From a bacterium (GTDB taxonomy: Bacteria; Actinomycetota; Acidimicrobiia; Spongiisociales; ZC4RG35), in the NCBI GenBank assembly GCA_024641285.1, contig JAHEDH010000012.1, positions 1 to 40,342 of the forward strand: a stretch of 40,342 nucleotides of DNA, written 5' to 3'. The translations under genes and the position numbers were made by a program. Of the stretch, positions 16,768 through 24,680 are shown in pieces. The number at the start of each line of letters is the position of its first letter. The stretch's first letter is position 1. Under the pieces are notes generated by a model, which had not been told where the DNA came from, made no database searches, and worked only from the letters and a program-made list of their open reading frames with translations.

Positions 16768-17186
16768 GGAAGCGCCTTGCCGATCTGGGCTCCTCTGAGC
16801 TGGACGAGCTCACCGGTGGGACCGCCGGGTTCGAGTAGCCGCTCGACCCAGGCAGCGACGATCGATGGCGGTGCATCGTCGCCGACACCGAGGACATTGA
16901 CGGGGACGCCGGACTTCGCCATCTCGACCGCCAGGGTCCTCGCCGCCGACAGCAGGCCGGTGGCGACCATGGCGTTGCCTGCGCCGGTGCGACCGAGCAG
17001 CGCGTCCGAAGACACGATGTACACGACTGGGCGCCCGTCGATCGCCGCCGGCCGGGTCGCAACGAAGGCTTCGTTCAGCTCGGCTGCGATGTGAACCCAG
17101 TCGTCGTCCACGTCATCGGCCTGGAACACCACGGCATCGGTGAGGTGGGACAACAGCGTTGCGATCGCATCATCGGTTCTGATCAC
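16764..17186 (-). CDS. Short SDR-like protein lacking the catalytic Tyr and Lys (putative pseudoenzyme partner)
   Basis: 140 residues from GTG 17186, which sits exactly 7 nt after TATCGT; the track start 17222 would be upstream of that -10. Residues 54-102 ('VVYIVSSDALLGRTGAGNAM...' to 'VPVNVLGVG') align with the active-site half of the next gene, but the YxxxK pair is A72/T76 and the N-terminal TGxxxGIG is absent. It therefore cannot bind NAD(P) or catalyse in the normal way. The 4-bp overlap with the intact SDR suggests a hetero-oligomer, as known for the BbsC/BbsD pair, where one SDR subunit is inactive. BbsC is longer than this protein. Whether it is functional or a decaying duplicate is open; the intact frame and coupling argue for function. 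Confidence 0.72.
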   Translation of the reverse strand: MIRTDDAIATLLSHLTDAVVFQADDVDDDWVHIAAELNEAFVATRPAAIDGRPVVYIVSSDALLGRTGAGNAMVATGLLSAARTLAVEMAKSGVPVNVLGVGDDAPPSIVAAWVERLLEPGGPTGELVQLRGAQIGKALP

Positions 17187-17193
17187 TGGTCGC

Positions 17194-17199
17194 ACGATA
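17194..17199 (-). promoter_or_regulatory. -10 element (TATCGT) for the SDR-like/SDR/SerA-SerK operon
   Basis: TATCGT, 7-nt gap GCGACCA, then GTG at 17186 on the minus strand; a leaderless GTG start. Confidence 0.6.
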
Positions 17200-17237
17200 C
17201 GCGGGCGGCGCCGGGCCGGCACCAGAATCGGGGATGG

Positions 17238-18353
17238 TCACTGGTCCAACGGCGGTGGCGGGAGGGTCGAGCGGACCTGGCGTCCATCGATCCTGATCGG
17301 CGACCCCAGGCCGCGGACACGGCCGGCGACCGGATGGTCGTACTCGTGGACCATCTCGTTGTGGCGGACCTGAGGGTCCTCCCACACCTCGGGGAGGGTC
17401 AGAACCCGACCACACGGGAGGCCGGCTCCCGTGAAGAGGTCCAGCCAGTGAGCGGTGGTCTCGGAGGCGAAGATTGGTTCGAGGATGTCCTCGAGCGCCT
17501 CGCGATTCGCCAGGCGGGCATCGTTGCCCATGAACGGGTCGATCAGATCGACCCGGCCGAGGGCCTCGCACATGATCTGGTAGTGGCGGTCCGACACGAT
17601 CGCGATCACGAAGTGGCCATCGGCGGTCTCGAACATCCGGTTCGGTGCGAGAAACGGGGACGCCGTGCCGGTTCGTTCGGGCTGTTCGCCGAGGGCGAAG
17701 GCGATGGCGTTCCAGCCGGCCTGCACGGCGATCAGGCTGTCGCGTAACGAGACATCGACGCGATGACCCGAGCCGGAGCTCGAGCGCCCCACGAGGGCGG
17801 CGCAGATCGCGAGCGCGGTATTGGTGGCGGCGACATAGTCGCCGATCGTGGTGGCGGTCTTGCCAGGCGGCGATCCCGGCTCGCCGGTCAGCGACATCAT
17901 CCCCGACTCGGCCTGGAAGATGACGTCGATCCCGGTCCGCTCGGCGTCGGGGCCGTCGGCGCCGAACGCGGACACCACGGCATAGATCACGTCAGGGTTC
18001 GCCGAGCGGACCGCCTCCTCGTCCAGACCGAGCCGCGCCATCGCCCCGTGCCTGAGGTTGTTGACCACCACGTCGGCAGAGGCGGCGAGCTCGAAGGCCT
18101 TGCGCCGTCCGGCATCGGAGCGGAAGTCGACCACGATGGAGCGCTTGCCACGGTTGGTGGAGAGGAAGAAGGCCGATTCCCCGTTGATGTACGGGCCGAA
18201 CTGGCGGCCGAGGTCGCCCGATGGGGGCTCGACCTTCACCACGTCCGCGCCGAGGTCGGCGAGGAGCATCGCGCAGAATGGAGCGGCGATCAGATTGCCG
18301 AATTCGACCACGCGTGTCCCGGCCAGCGGTCCAGGTGTCTGTGATTCGGTCAT
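17238..18353 (-). CDS. CaiB/BaiF (class III) CoA-transferase
   Basis: 371 residues from ATG 18353. It begins 'PLAGTRVVEFGNLIAAPFCAMLLADLGADVVKVEPP', the class III CoA-transferase N-terminus, followed by 'FFLSTNRGKRSIVVD' and 'ADVVVNNLRHGAMARLGL'. The usual catalytic aspartate lies around 'TTIGDYVAATNTALAI', and the C-terminal small domain has 'PCGRVLTLPEVWEDPQVRHNEM'. It moves CoA between a donor acyl-CoA and a carboxylic acid; the acids are unknown. The track extension to 18455 was rejected because TAGCTT sits exactly 7 nt before the ATG. It ends 51 bp before the SDR-like gene on the same strand, so read-through into that operon is possible. Confidence 0.9.
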   Translation of the reverse strand: MTESQTPGPLAGTRVVEFGNLIAAPFCAMLLADLGADVVKVEPPSGDLGRQFGPYINGESAFFLSTNRGKRSIVVDFRSDAGRRKAFELAASADVVVNNLRHGAMARLGLDEEAVRSANPDVIYAVVSAFGADGPDAERTGIDVIFQAESGMMSLTGEPGSPPGKTATTIGDYVAATNTALAICAALVGRSSSGSGHRVDVSLRDSLIAVQAGWNAIAFALGEQPERTGTASPFLAPNRMFETADGHFVIAIVSDRHYQIMCEALGRVDLIDPFMGNDARLANREALEDILEPIFASETTAHWLDLFTGAGLPCGRVLTLPEVWEDPQVRHNEMVHEYDHPVAGRVRGLGSPIRIDGRQVRSTLPPPPLDQ

Positions 18354-18360
18354 CCGATTG

Positions 18361-18366
18361 AAGCTA
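18361..18366 (-). promoter_or_regulatory. -10 element (TAGCTT) for leaderless CoA-transferase gene
   Basis: TAGCTT, 7-nt gap CAATCGG, then ATG at 18353 on the minus strand. Confidence 0.6.
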
Positions 18367-18454
18367 CCCGCGGTCGGCGCAGCATCCTGGGCGGTCGGGA
18401 CATTCGGCCTCGGAAAGGTGACGGACGGAGGCTCCCGGTGCTCTCGCGAACCCA

Positions 18455-18483
18455 TAGAGTGAGGCCCAGGTATCGAGAAGGAG
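18455..18483 (+). promoter_or_regulatory. -10 (TAGAGT) and strong Shine-Dalgarno of uspA-like gene
   Basis: TAGAGT at 18455-18460 would start transcription near 18467. AAGGAG at 18478-18483 lies 7 nt before the GTG at 18491. This is a leadered gene, in contrast to the many leaderless ones nearby. Confidence 0.5.
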
Positions 18484-18490
18484 TCACAGC

Positions 18491-18889
18491 GTGAGCATCG
18501 TCGTCGGATTCATCGACACACCGGAGGGCAACGCCGCAGTCCAGTCGGCGATCGATGAAGCCAAGTTGCGGTCCACGTCGATCGTCATTCTCCATTCAAT
18601 GGTGGGCGGTGGCCACGAGAAGGGATCGGAGTATCTCGCATCCGCCGAGGCGATCGAGCGAATCGAGCAGCTCCTCTCGGAATCGGGTGTTGAGTACTCG
18701 TCCCACGAATACGTGCGCGGCAAGTCGCCAGCCGAGGACATCGTGACTGCTGCCAAGGTCCACGACGCCGAGCTCATCGTCATCGGCATTCGCAAGCGGT
18801 CCGCCACCGGGAAGCTGCTGCTGGGCTCCAACGCCCTCGACATCCTCCACGACGCCCCCGTCCCCGTCCTCTGCGTCAAGGCAGGGTGA
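18491..18889 (+). CDS. Universal stress protein, UspA family
   Basis: 132 residues, one Usp domain. It opens 'IVVGFIDTPEGNAAVQSAIDEA' and has the ATP-binding pattern G-x2-x-G-x(8-9)-G-S/N in 'GIRKRSATGKLLLGSNA' and 'VPVLCVKAG' at the end. Such proteins bind ATP and are induced by stress or energy limitation in the cytoplasm. GTG start with AAGGAG 7 nt upstream. It stands alone, divergent from the CoA-transferase and convergent with trpB2. Confidence 0.9.
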   Translation: MSIVVGFIDTPEGNAAVQSAIDEAKLRSTSIVILHSMVGGGHEKGSEYLASAEAIERIEQLLSESGVEYSSHEYVRGKSPAEDIVTAAKVHDAELIVIGIRKRSATGKLLLGSNALDILHDAPVPVLCVKAG

Positions 18890-18937
18890 CGTTCCACGTT
18901 CCAGGTTGAATCGTGAAACGTGAAACGTGAAACGGGT
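18889..18937. repeat. Heptamer array (ACGTTCC/AACGTGA) x7, able to fold into a hairpin
   Basis: Reads ACGTTCC ACGTTCC AGGTTGA ATCGTGA AACGTGA AACGTGA AACGGGT in perfect register from the last base of the usp stop to the first of the trpB2 stop. ACGTTCCACGTT can pair with AACGTGAAACGT with one mismatch, so the array may also serve as the terminator between these convergent genes. Confidence 0.85.
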
Positions 18938-20298
18938 CAGGCGATGACTGGGACGTTCGCCATCGCGGCGCGGACCTTCTCCTCGGGGTAGTCGTAGTCG
19001 ACGAGCTCGCCTGAGAGATACGCCTCATAGGACTTCAGGTCGAAGTGACCGTGACCACACAGCGCCGTCAGGATGACCGTCTCTTCGCCTGTCTCCTTGG
19101 CACGGTTGGCCTCCCGGATCGCAGCGGCGATCGCGTGGGTCGGCTCCGGTGCCGGCACGATGCCTTCGCTCTTGGCGAACTTGATGGCGGCGTCGAAGCA
19201 CTCGTTCTGATGGATCGCCTCGGCCTCGACCAGGCCCGACTCGTAGATGTGCGAGACCAGCGGTGCCATGCCGTGGTAGCGCAGCCCTCCGGCGTGGATC
19301 GGATCAGGGATGAAGTCATGGCCGAGCGTGTGCATCTTCACGAGCGGCGTCATTCCCATCGTGTCACCGAAGTCATACCGGTACTCACCCTTGGTCAGCG
19401 ACGGGCAGGCCGCAGGCTCGACGCAGCGGATCGTCGGGTTCATCCGGCCCGCCATCTTCTCCCTGAGGAACGGGAACGAGAGGCCACCGAAGTTCGACCC
19501 GCCGCCGGTGCACCCGACCAGGAGGTCGGGGGTCTCGCCGATCTTGGCGAGCTGCAGCAGGGCTTCCTCTCCGATGATCGTCTGGTGCATCAGCACGTGG
19601 TTGAGCACCGAGCCGAGCGCGTACTTGGTGTCGGGGTCGCCGACGGCTGCCTCCACGGCCTCGGAGATGGCGATGCCGAGGCTTCCGGGAGAATCGGGAT
19701 CCCTGGCGAGGATCGCCCGACCGGCTCCTGTGAGGTCCGATGGGCTGGGATGCACGGTCGCCCCCCAGACCTGCATCATCGTTCTCCGATACGGCTTCTG
19801 GTCGTAGGAGGCGCGCACCTGCCACACCTCGCACTCCATCCCGTACTGGGCGGTGGCGAACGCCAGCGCCGAGCCCCACTGTCCGGCTCCGGTCTCGGTC
19901 GTCAGCTTCTTGACGCCCTCGGAGTGGTTGTAATACGCCTGTGGCACCGAGGTGTTGGGCTTGTGCGACCCGGCGGGCGAGACGCCCTCGTACTTGTAGT
20001 AGATACGGGCGGGCGTATCGAGGAGCTTCTCGAGCCGGTGCGCCCGATACAGCGGTGACGGCCGCCACAACCGGTACACGTCGAGGACCTCGCCGGGGAT
20101 GTCGATGTAACTCTCGCTGGACACCTCCTGTTCGATGAGGGCCATCGGGAACAGCGGGGCGAGGTCGTCGGGTCCGATCGGCTCGTGCGTGCCAGGGTGG
20201 AGCGGGGGAGGGGGCGGCGTCGGGAGGTCCGGGATGATGTTGTACCACTGGGTCGGCATCTCGGATTCGTCGAGAAGGATCTTGGTCTGGGCAGCCAT
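18937..20298 (-). CDS. trpB: Tryptophan synthase beta chain, TrpB2 type
   Basis: A 453-residue PLP enzyme that joins indole to serine or, in some TrpB2s, O-phosphoserine to make tryptophan. The long N-terminal extension '[22 protein letters not shown]', '[15 protein letters not shown]', PLP lysine K113 ('GSHKPNTS'), '[14 protein letters not shown]' and the phosphate loop '[11 protein letters not shown]' are TrpB2 features that standard TrpB1 lacks. No trpA is adjacent, as usual for stand-alone TrpB2. Archaeal TrpB2o enzymes have been reported to prefer O-phosphoserine, notable here because a SerK-like domain is encoded under 3 kb away. Leadered: AGGAG lies 5 nt before the ATG. Confidence 0.9.
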   Translation of the reverse strand: MAAQTKILLDESEMPTQWYNIIPDLPTPPPPPLHPGTHEPIGPDDLAPLFPMALIEQEVSSESYIDIPGEVLDVYRLWRPSPLYRAHRLEKLLDTPARIYYKYEGVSPAGSHKPNTSVPQAYYNHSEGVKKLTTETGAGQWGSALAFATAQYGMECEVWQVRASYDQKPYRRTMMQVWGATVHPSPSDLTGAGRAILARDPDSPGSLGIAISEAVEAAVGDPDTKYALGSVLNHVLMHQTIIGEEALLQLAKIGETPDLLVGCTGGGSNFGGLSFPFLREKMAGRMNPTIRCVEPAACPSLTKGEYRYDFGDTMGMTPLVKMHTLGHDFIPDPIHAGGLRYHGMAPLVSHIYESGLVEAEAIHQNECFDAAIKFAKSEGIVPAPEPTHAIAAAIREANRAKETGEETVILTALCGHGHFDLKSYEAYLSGELVDYDYPEEKVRAAMANVPVIA

Positions 20299-20302
20299 GT
20301 GC

Positions 20303-20330
20303 GCTCCTGATCGCTGGGTCGGGGACGGTA
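20303..20330 (-). promoter_or_regulatory. trpB: -10 (TACCGT) and Shine-Dalgarno (AGGAG) of trpB2
   Basis: On the minus strand TACCGT (20325-20330) predicts a leader of about 20 nt that contains AGGAG (20304-20308) before the ATG at 20298. The leader is too short for an attenuator or T-box. Confidence 0.45.
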
Positions 20331-20456
20331 ATGGCCCCCGTGGGCGGACAGCCCCGGAAAGCCGGTTCGACCGCCTGGCGGCCGGATTCTTCTCCTCAAG
20401 GCGCCCGCGCGGCCGGCCGATGACAGCTCGACAGTGGTAATCGAGGAGAACCGACG

Positions 20457-21716
20457 ATGATGCTTTCTGGCAACCTGACCGACTGGAGTGTCGGCGACCT
20501 CCTGCAGATGCTCCACATCACCAAGAAGACGGCTTCGCTTCACGTGTCCGGGGCCGATCGGGCCGGCGTGGTGCACTTCGAAGGCGGTGCCATCGTCAAC
20601 GCCGACGTGTCTCTCGGCGGCGGTGCCGGCGAGCACCCCCGCGACGAAGTCATCGAGGCGGTGTACGTCCTGGAGTTGCTCGGCGAAGGCACCTTCGAGA
20701 TCAAGGGTGAGGTGCCGTCGCGCACCGTGGACCCGATCCCCGTCGCCGAGGCGCTCGAGCTCGCCGGCGAGCACCTCGAGGCCGAGAAGCACCTCGACGA
20801 GACCGGGCTGCTGGCGGCGCGCGGTCTGCGGCTCGCCCAGACCATCGAAGAGCCGATCATCCTCTCCGAGCAGGTGTGGAACGCCATCTCGGCATCGATC
20901 CCGGCATTCACCTTCCCCGAGCTCGAAGCGCGGCTCGGACGCGCCGGCGCCGTCGCAACCATCGAGCAGTTCCGGGATCTCGGCATCCTGGAAGCGGTAC
21001 TCGAGGACGTCGAGCTGCCGGCCGCCCAGAACGAACCGATCGTGGTCGCTCCGGAGGAACCGAACCCGATCGTGGTCTTGGAGGAGTCGCCCGCCCTAGG
21101 CGATCCGTATGCCCACGATGAACAGTACGCCCACGATGAAACGTACGTCCACGAGGAGTCGTACATCCACGAGGAGCCGCATGTCCAGGATGAGCCGTCG
21201 GACCTCGAAGGTGAGGGTGATGCCGAGGTCGACGCTGCCCTCGCAGAGGCGTTTCGCGATGCCTGGATGACTCCCGGCGAGGAGCCCGGCGACGCCATGA
21301 TCGTCCCCGAAGCTGTCGAAGACGTCCGGCCGATCGTGGCGCAAGCCGCCGACGATTCGATCGTCGTCCCCTCCGTCGACAGCCCGGCGGAACCGGCGGT
21401 GGATCCCGCACCGGCGCCGAGCGGCGTTTCGTCCCTCTCGGCCGCCATCCGCGCCGCTGCCGAGGCTGGTGGCGCAGCCGCCGTCGTCAATCAAGCCGAC
21501 GACGAGTCGAAGCTGCTGTCCGAAGCGGCCGGAGACCCCGCAGCTGCGGAGGCGCCCTCCACCATGGATGCGGCTCCCCACGACGGGGACGGATCGCTGC
21601 GTCGAACGGTGCGATCGCTCGTCTCGCCTCCCGAGACCGCACTCGTCTCCGGAGTGCTCGGGGATCTCGGCACCCGCTTCCGTCAGGCGGCAGCCGCTTC
21701 CGACAACGAGGACTGA
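20457..21716 (+). CDS. DUF4388 (PATAN-like) domain protein with Tyr/His/Glu hexapeptide repeats
   Basis: 419 residues. The first 110 match DUF4388: '[28 protein letters not shown]' then '[15 protein letters not shown]'. This domain is common in bacterial signalling and gliding proteins and is thought to mediate protein contacts. Residues about 110-190 form a helical, winged-helix-like region. The rest is acidic, low in complexity, and carries five tandem 6-residue repeats (218-247; YAHDEQ-like), followed by an Ala/Asp-rich tail. No catalytic motif or membrane segment is seen. AGGAG lies 8 nt before ATG 20457. Function unknown; likely an adaptor. Confidence 0.8.
   Translation: MMLSGNLTDWSVGDLLQMLHITKKTASLHVSGADRAGVVHFEGGAIVNADVSLGGGAGEHPRDEVIEAVYVLELLGEGTFEIKGEVPSRTVDPIPVAEALELAGEHLEAEKHLDETGLLAARGLRLAQTIEEPIILSEQVWNAISASIPAFTFPELEARLGRAGAVATIEQFRDLGILEAVLEDVELPAAQNEPIVVAPEEPNPIVVLEESPALGDPYAHDEQYAHDETYVHEESYIHEEPHVQDEPSDLEGEGDAEVDAALAEAFRDAWMTPGEEPGDAMIVPEAVEDVRPIVAQAADDSIVVPSVDSPAEPAVDPAPAPSGVSSLSAAIRAAAEAGGAAAVVNQADDESKLLSEAAGDPAAAEAPSTMDAAPHDGDGSLRRTVRSLVSPPETALVSGVLGDLGTRFRQAAAASDNED
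21108..21197 (+). repeat. 18-bp in-frame tandem repeat x5 inside the DUF4388 gene
   Basis: Encodes [30 protein letters not shown]. The DNA units are more diverged than the peptide, so selection appears to hold the pattern. The Tyr/His/Glu content could bind metals or be a phosphorylated linker. Confidence 0.8.
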
Positions 21717-21754
21717 CACTCGATCTTCGCAGCCCGGCCGGGACAGAGCGGGCG

Positions 21755-21760
21755 TAGCCT
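21755..21760 (+). promoter_or_regulatory. udk: -10 element (TAGCCT) for leaderless udk
   Basis: TAGCCT, 7-nt gap GATGGCG, then ATG 21768. The track's ATG at 21762 would lie only 1 nt from the -10 and cannot be transcribed from it. Confidence 0.6.
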
Positions 21761-21767
21761 GATGGCG

Positions 21768-22421
21768 ATGTCACTGCCACCGCCGCCCCATTTCGACCCG
21801 TCAGCCTGGGCGAGCGCCTCGCCGCTCGTGATCGGCATCGCCGGCGGTTCGGGCTCGGGCAAGACGACGATCGCCGAGGCACTCGCCGATGCGATCGACG
21901 GCGTCACCTTCATCCGTCACGACGACTACTACCGTCATCGGCCGGAGCTGACGCTCGAACAGCGGGCATTACTCAACTACGACCACCCCGACTCGCTGGA
22001 GACCGATCTGCTCGCCAAGCACCTGGGGATGCTGCGAGACGGTCAGCCGATCGACAAGCCGACCTACGACTTCACCAACCACGTGAGGTCGGACGTGACC
22101 ATCACCATTGCTCCCGCTCCCGTCGTGGTGGTCGAAGGCATCCTCGTGCTCGCCGAGCCCGAACTGCGAGACCACATGGACCTGAAGGTGTTCGTCGACA
22201 CCGACGCCGATCTGAGGCTCGCCAGGCGGCTCGAGCGTGACATGACCGAGCGCGGACGAACACCGGATTCGGTGTTGCGCCAGTATCTGGCAACGGTCAG
22301 ACCCATGCACCTCCAGTTCGTGGAGCCATCGAAGCGCCACGCCGACATCATCATCCCCGGCGGTATGCGGATCGGTGCGGTGGCAACGATCATCGAGTTG
22401 ATGCGCGCTCGCTTCATCTGA
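21768..22421 (+). CDS. udk: Uridine kinase
   Basis: 217 residues from ATG 21768. P-loop 'GIAGGSGSGKTT', 'HDDYYRHRPELTLEQRALLNYDHPDS' (the uridine-binding HDxYY and NxDHPD signature of uridine kinases), 'DKPTYDFTNHVR' and 'VVVEGILVL'. It phosphorylates uridine and cytidine with NTP in pyrimidine salvage. The lid region has 'RRLERDMTERGR'. The track start two codons upstream is unlikely given the leaderless promoter. It is followed by proC, which has its own promoter. Phosphoribulokinase relatives share the P-loop but not the HDDYY/NYDHPDS pair. Confidence 0.92.
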   Translation: MSLPPPPHFDPSAWASASPLVIGIAGGSGSGKTTIAEALADAIDGVTFIRHDDYYRHRPELTLEQRALLNYDHPDSLETDLLAKHLGMLRDGQPIDKPTYDFTNHVRSDVTITIAPAPVVVVEGILVLAEPELRDHMDLKVFVDTDADLRLARRLERDMTERGRTPDSVLRQYLATVRPMHLQFVEPSKRHADIIIPGGMRIGAVATIIELMRARFI

Positions 22422-22454
22422 GCCCCGTCCAACTCGTCGTCCCCTCAGGGGGTC

Positions 22455-22460
22455 TACGAT
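22455..22460 (+). promoter_or_regulatory. proC: -10 element (TACGAT) for leaderless proC
   Basis: TACGAT, 7-nt gap CTCTCGG, then ATG 22468. Confidence 0.6.
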
Positions 22461-22467
22461 CTCTCGG

Positions 22468-23274
22468 ATGTCGGTGAACGTTGCAGTCGTCGGAGTCGGA
22501 GCCATGGGCGAGGCGATCGTGCGCGGCCTGCTCGCCAGTGGATGGGAGCCGCACTCGGTGGCTGCCCTGGTGCGGACCGCCGATCGGGCTTCCGAGCTCG
22601 CCGAGTCGCTCGGAATCGAGGCGGCAACAGATGCAGCCCAGGCGATCCCGGGTGCCTCGGTCGTGGTGATCGCCGTGAAACCCAAGGATGTGGAGTCCGT
22701 GCTCACCGTGATCTCCGACCATCTCGAAGCCGACGCGGTGGTGTTGTCGGTTGCCGCCGGCGTGACGGTCGCTGCCATCGAATCCGTGCTGGTCGACCGT
22801 GCGGTCGTCCGCTCGATGCCCAACACACCGGCGATCGTCGGAGAGGGCGTCGCCGGCGCCGCGGTGGGCCATCACACCACCGAAGCCCAACTGGAGCGAG
22901 CCATCTCGGTCCTCGAGGCCGTTGGCGTGGTCGAGGTTCTCGACGAGACGGTGCTCGACGCCGTCACCGCCGTGTCGGGGACGGGCCCGGCCTACGTGTT
23001 TCTCCTCGCGGAAGCACTCATCGAGGCGGCGATCCGAGAGGGCATGTCTCGCCGGGTCGCCGAGACGTTCGTCCACCAGACGATCCGCGGTGCCGGTCAC
23101 CTGCTGACCGAGACGGGGGTGGGTGCGCCGAGGTTGCGCAGCCAGGTCACGTCGCCGGGCGGCACGACTGCGGCAGCAGTCCACGTCCTCGAAGAGCGGG
23201 GCTTTCGCGCCCTGGTCGAGGACGCCGTTCGCGCCGCCGCGAAACGCTCGCGAGAACTGGGCTCGGTCGACTGA
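22468..23274 (+). CDS. proC: Pyrroline-5-carboxylate reductase
   Basis: 268 residues, the normal ProC length. N-terminal NADPH motif 'VVGVGAMGEAIVRGLL', 'VVIAVKPKDVESVL', 'RSMPNTPAIVGEG', and the C-terminal dimerisation/active-site signature 'AVSGTGPAYVFLLAEALIEAA' plus 'LRSQVTSPGGTTAAAVHVLEERGF'. It makes the last step of proline synthesis, reducing P5C. It is directly followed by a proline dehydrogenase gene that runs the opposite conversion. The start is fixed by a -10 exactly 7 nt upstream. Confidence 0.95.
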   Translation: MSVNVAVVGVGAMGEAIVRGLLASGWEPHSVAALVRTADRASELAESLGIEAATDAAQAIPGASVVVIAVKPKDVESVLTVISDHLEADAVVLSVAAGVTVAAIESVLVDRAVVRSMPNTPAIVGEGVAGAAVGHHTTEAQLERAISVLEAVGVVEVLDETVLDAVTAVSGTGPAYVFLLAEALIEAAIREGMSRRVAETFVHQTIRGAGHLLTETGVGAPRLRSQVTSPGGTTAAAVHVLEERGFRALVEDAVRAAAKRSRELGSVD

Positions 23275-23296
23275 CGGCGCCGGCTTCGGCCCGGTG

Positions 23297-23302
23297 TATG
23301 TT
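23297..23302 (+). promoter_or_regulatory. -10 element (TATGTT) for leaderless proline dehydrogenase gene
   Basis: TATGTT, 7-nt gap GATTGTG, then ATG 23310. Confidence 0.6.
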
Positions 23303-23309
23303 GATTGTG

Positions 23310-24224
23310 ATGAGTCTCTTCTCCAAGGTCGTCTTGTCGGCCACCCAGCACCCGTTGGTGACCAGAACCGTCACGGGCACTGCGCCGGGACGTCTGGTCG
23401 CCGAGCGTTTCGTCGCCGGCGACGACCTCGACGGAGCGACCAGCGCCGCGCTCGGCCTCAACGGCCATGGTCTGACCGTCTCGCTGGATCTCCTCGGGGA
23501 GGAGGTCCACGATCGGGAGTCGGCCATGGCAGCCACCGACGAGTATCTGGCATCGATCGAGCGGATCGCATCGGCCGGGATCGATGGCAACATCTCGATC
23601 AAGCTCACCCAACTGGGCCTGGCGTTCGACGAGGGGCTCGCCGCCGAGAGCGTCGAACGGTTGGCGGCTCGGGCGGCCGAGATCGGGTCGACGGTGACCA
23701 TCGACATGGAGGCGTCAGAGTTCACCGATGCGACCGTCGGTCTCTACGAGACGGCGCAGAAGACCCATGGAAACCTGGGGCTGTGCCTGCAGGCCTACCT
23801 CCACAGGACCCCCGAGGACCTCGAGCGCCTCCTGCCGCTCGGAGGACACATCCGGCTCTGCAAGGGTGCGTACGTCGAGCCGTCGGCGATCGCGTTCCAA
23901 TCCGACGACGACGTCGATGCCGCCTTCGCCCGCCTGCTGGAGCGCCTGATGGGCGTCGACGAGGTCAAGCCGGCGATCGCCACCCACGACGGAAGGTTGA
24001 TAGCGCTCGCCACCAAGCTGGCCGAACGCCGAAGGGGACCGTGGGAGATGCAGATGCTCTACGGCGTGCGGCCCGCCCTGCAGACCGAGCTCGTCGAATC
24101 CGGGCACTCGGTGCGGATCTACGTTCCGTTCGGCTCGGAGTGGTACGCATACCTGACGAGGCGACTGGCCGAGCGCCCGGCCAATCTGACGTTCTTCGTG
24201 AGAGCACTGGTCGGTCGAAGATGA
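23310..24224 (+). CDS. Proline dehydrogenase (monofunctional PRODH)
   Basis: 304 residues, the size of actinobacterial/Thermus-type monofunctional PRODH. The TIM-barrel motifs are 'SAGIDGNISIKLTQLGLAFD', 'TIDMEASEFTDATVGLYETA', 'GLCLQAYLHRTPEDLERLL', 'IRLCKGAYVEPS', 'IATHDGRLI' and 'EMQMLYGVRPALQTEL' plus 'VRIYVPFGSEWYAYLTRRLAERP', the FAD- and proline-binding C-terminal helix. It oxidises proline to P5C, passing electrons through FAD to the respiratory chain. No P5C dehydrogenase is in the window. The track ORF opens at 22542 inside proC; ATG 23310 is set by the promoter. Its stop overlaps the Bcp start (ATGA). Confidence 0.93.
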   Translation: MSLFSKVVLSATQHPLVTRTVTGTAPGRLVAERFVAGDDLDGATSAALGLNGHGLTVSLDLLGEEVHDRESAMAATDEYLASIERIASAGIDGNISIKLTQLGLAFDEGLAAESVERLAARAAEIGSTVTIDMEASEFTDATVGLYETAQKTHGNLGLCLQAYLHRTPEDLERLLPLGGHIRLCKGAYVEPSAIAFQSDDDVDAAFARLLERLMGVDEVKPAIATHDGRLIALATKLAERRRGPWEMQMLYGVRPALQTELVESGHSVRIYVPFGSEWYAYLTRRLAERPANLTFFVRALVGRR

Positions 24225-24673
24225 TGCAGCAGGCACCGGGGTTCTCGCTCACGAGCAGCGATGGCGGGTCGGTCTCGCTGAAGGACCTTCTCGGGAGCAA
24301 GCTCGTGATCTTCTTCTATCCGGCGGCGATGACACCGGGATGCACCGCCGAGGCCTGTGACTTCCGCGACGACTATTCGGCGTTCACCGACGCCGGCTAT
24401 CGAATCGTCGGGATCAGCCCGGACAGCCCGGATCGGAACGCCGCCTTCAAGGAGAAGCACGACCTCCCGTTCGCTTTGCTCTCCGACCCGAACCACGTCG
24501 TGGCCGATGCGTTCGGGGCGTGGGGAACGAAGAAGAACTACGGGCGCGAATACGAGGGGCTGATTCGCTCGACGTTCGTCATCGATGCCGACGGGACCAT
24601 CCTCCAGGAGCTGAGAAACGTCAAGGCGACGGGCCATGTCGACCGTTTGAAGGCGGCCCTCGGCATCGGCTGA
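24221..24673 (+). CDS. bcp: Thioredoxin-dependent peroxiredoxin, Bcp/PrxQ family
   Basis: 150 residues. 'FFYPAAMTPGCTAEACDFRD' carries the peroxidatic C41 and a resolving C46 five residues later, the atypical 2-Cys arrangement of Bcp. 'GISPDSPDRNAAFKEKHDLPFALLSD' and 'RSTFVIDADGTI' complete the fold. It reduces hydroperoxides with thioredoxin in the cytoplasm. ATG 24221 overlaps the proline dehydrogenase stop; coupling fits the peroxide that flavin-dependent proline oxidation can release. ATG 24224 is an alternative start. Its stop abuts the next, convergent stop with no gap. Confidence 0.92.
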   Translation: MMQQAPGFSLTSSDGGSVSLKDLLGSKLVIFFYPAAMTPGCTAEACDFRDDYSAFTDAGYRIVGISPDSPDRNAAFKEKHDLPFALLSDPNHVVADAFGAWGTKKNYGREYEGLIRSTFVIDADGTILQELRNVKATGHVDRLKAALGIG

Positions 24674-24680
24674 TCAGCCG
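24667..24680. other. 14-bp perfect palindrome containing both convergent stop codons
   Basis: CGGCTGATCAGCCG: TGA of bcp and, on the other strand, TGA of the hydrolase gene sit back to back in the centre. It is too tight a hairpin to be a strong terminator, but it could be a minimal pause or a protein site. Confidence 0.6.
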
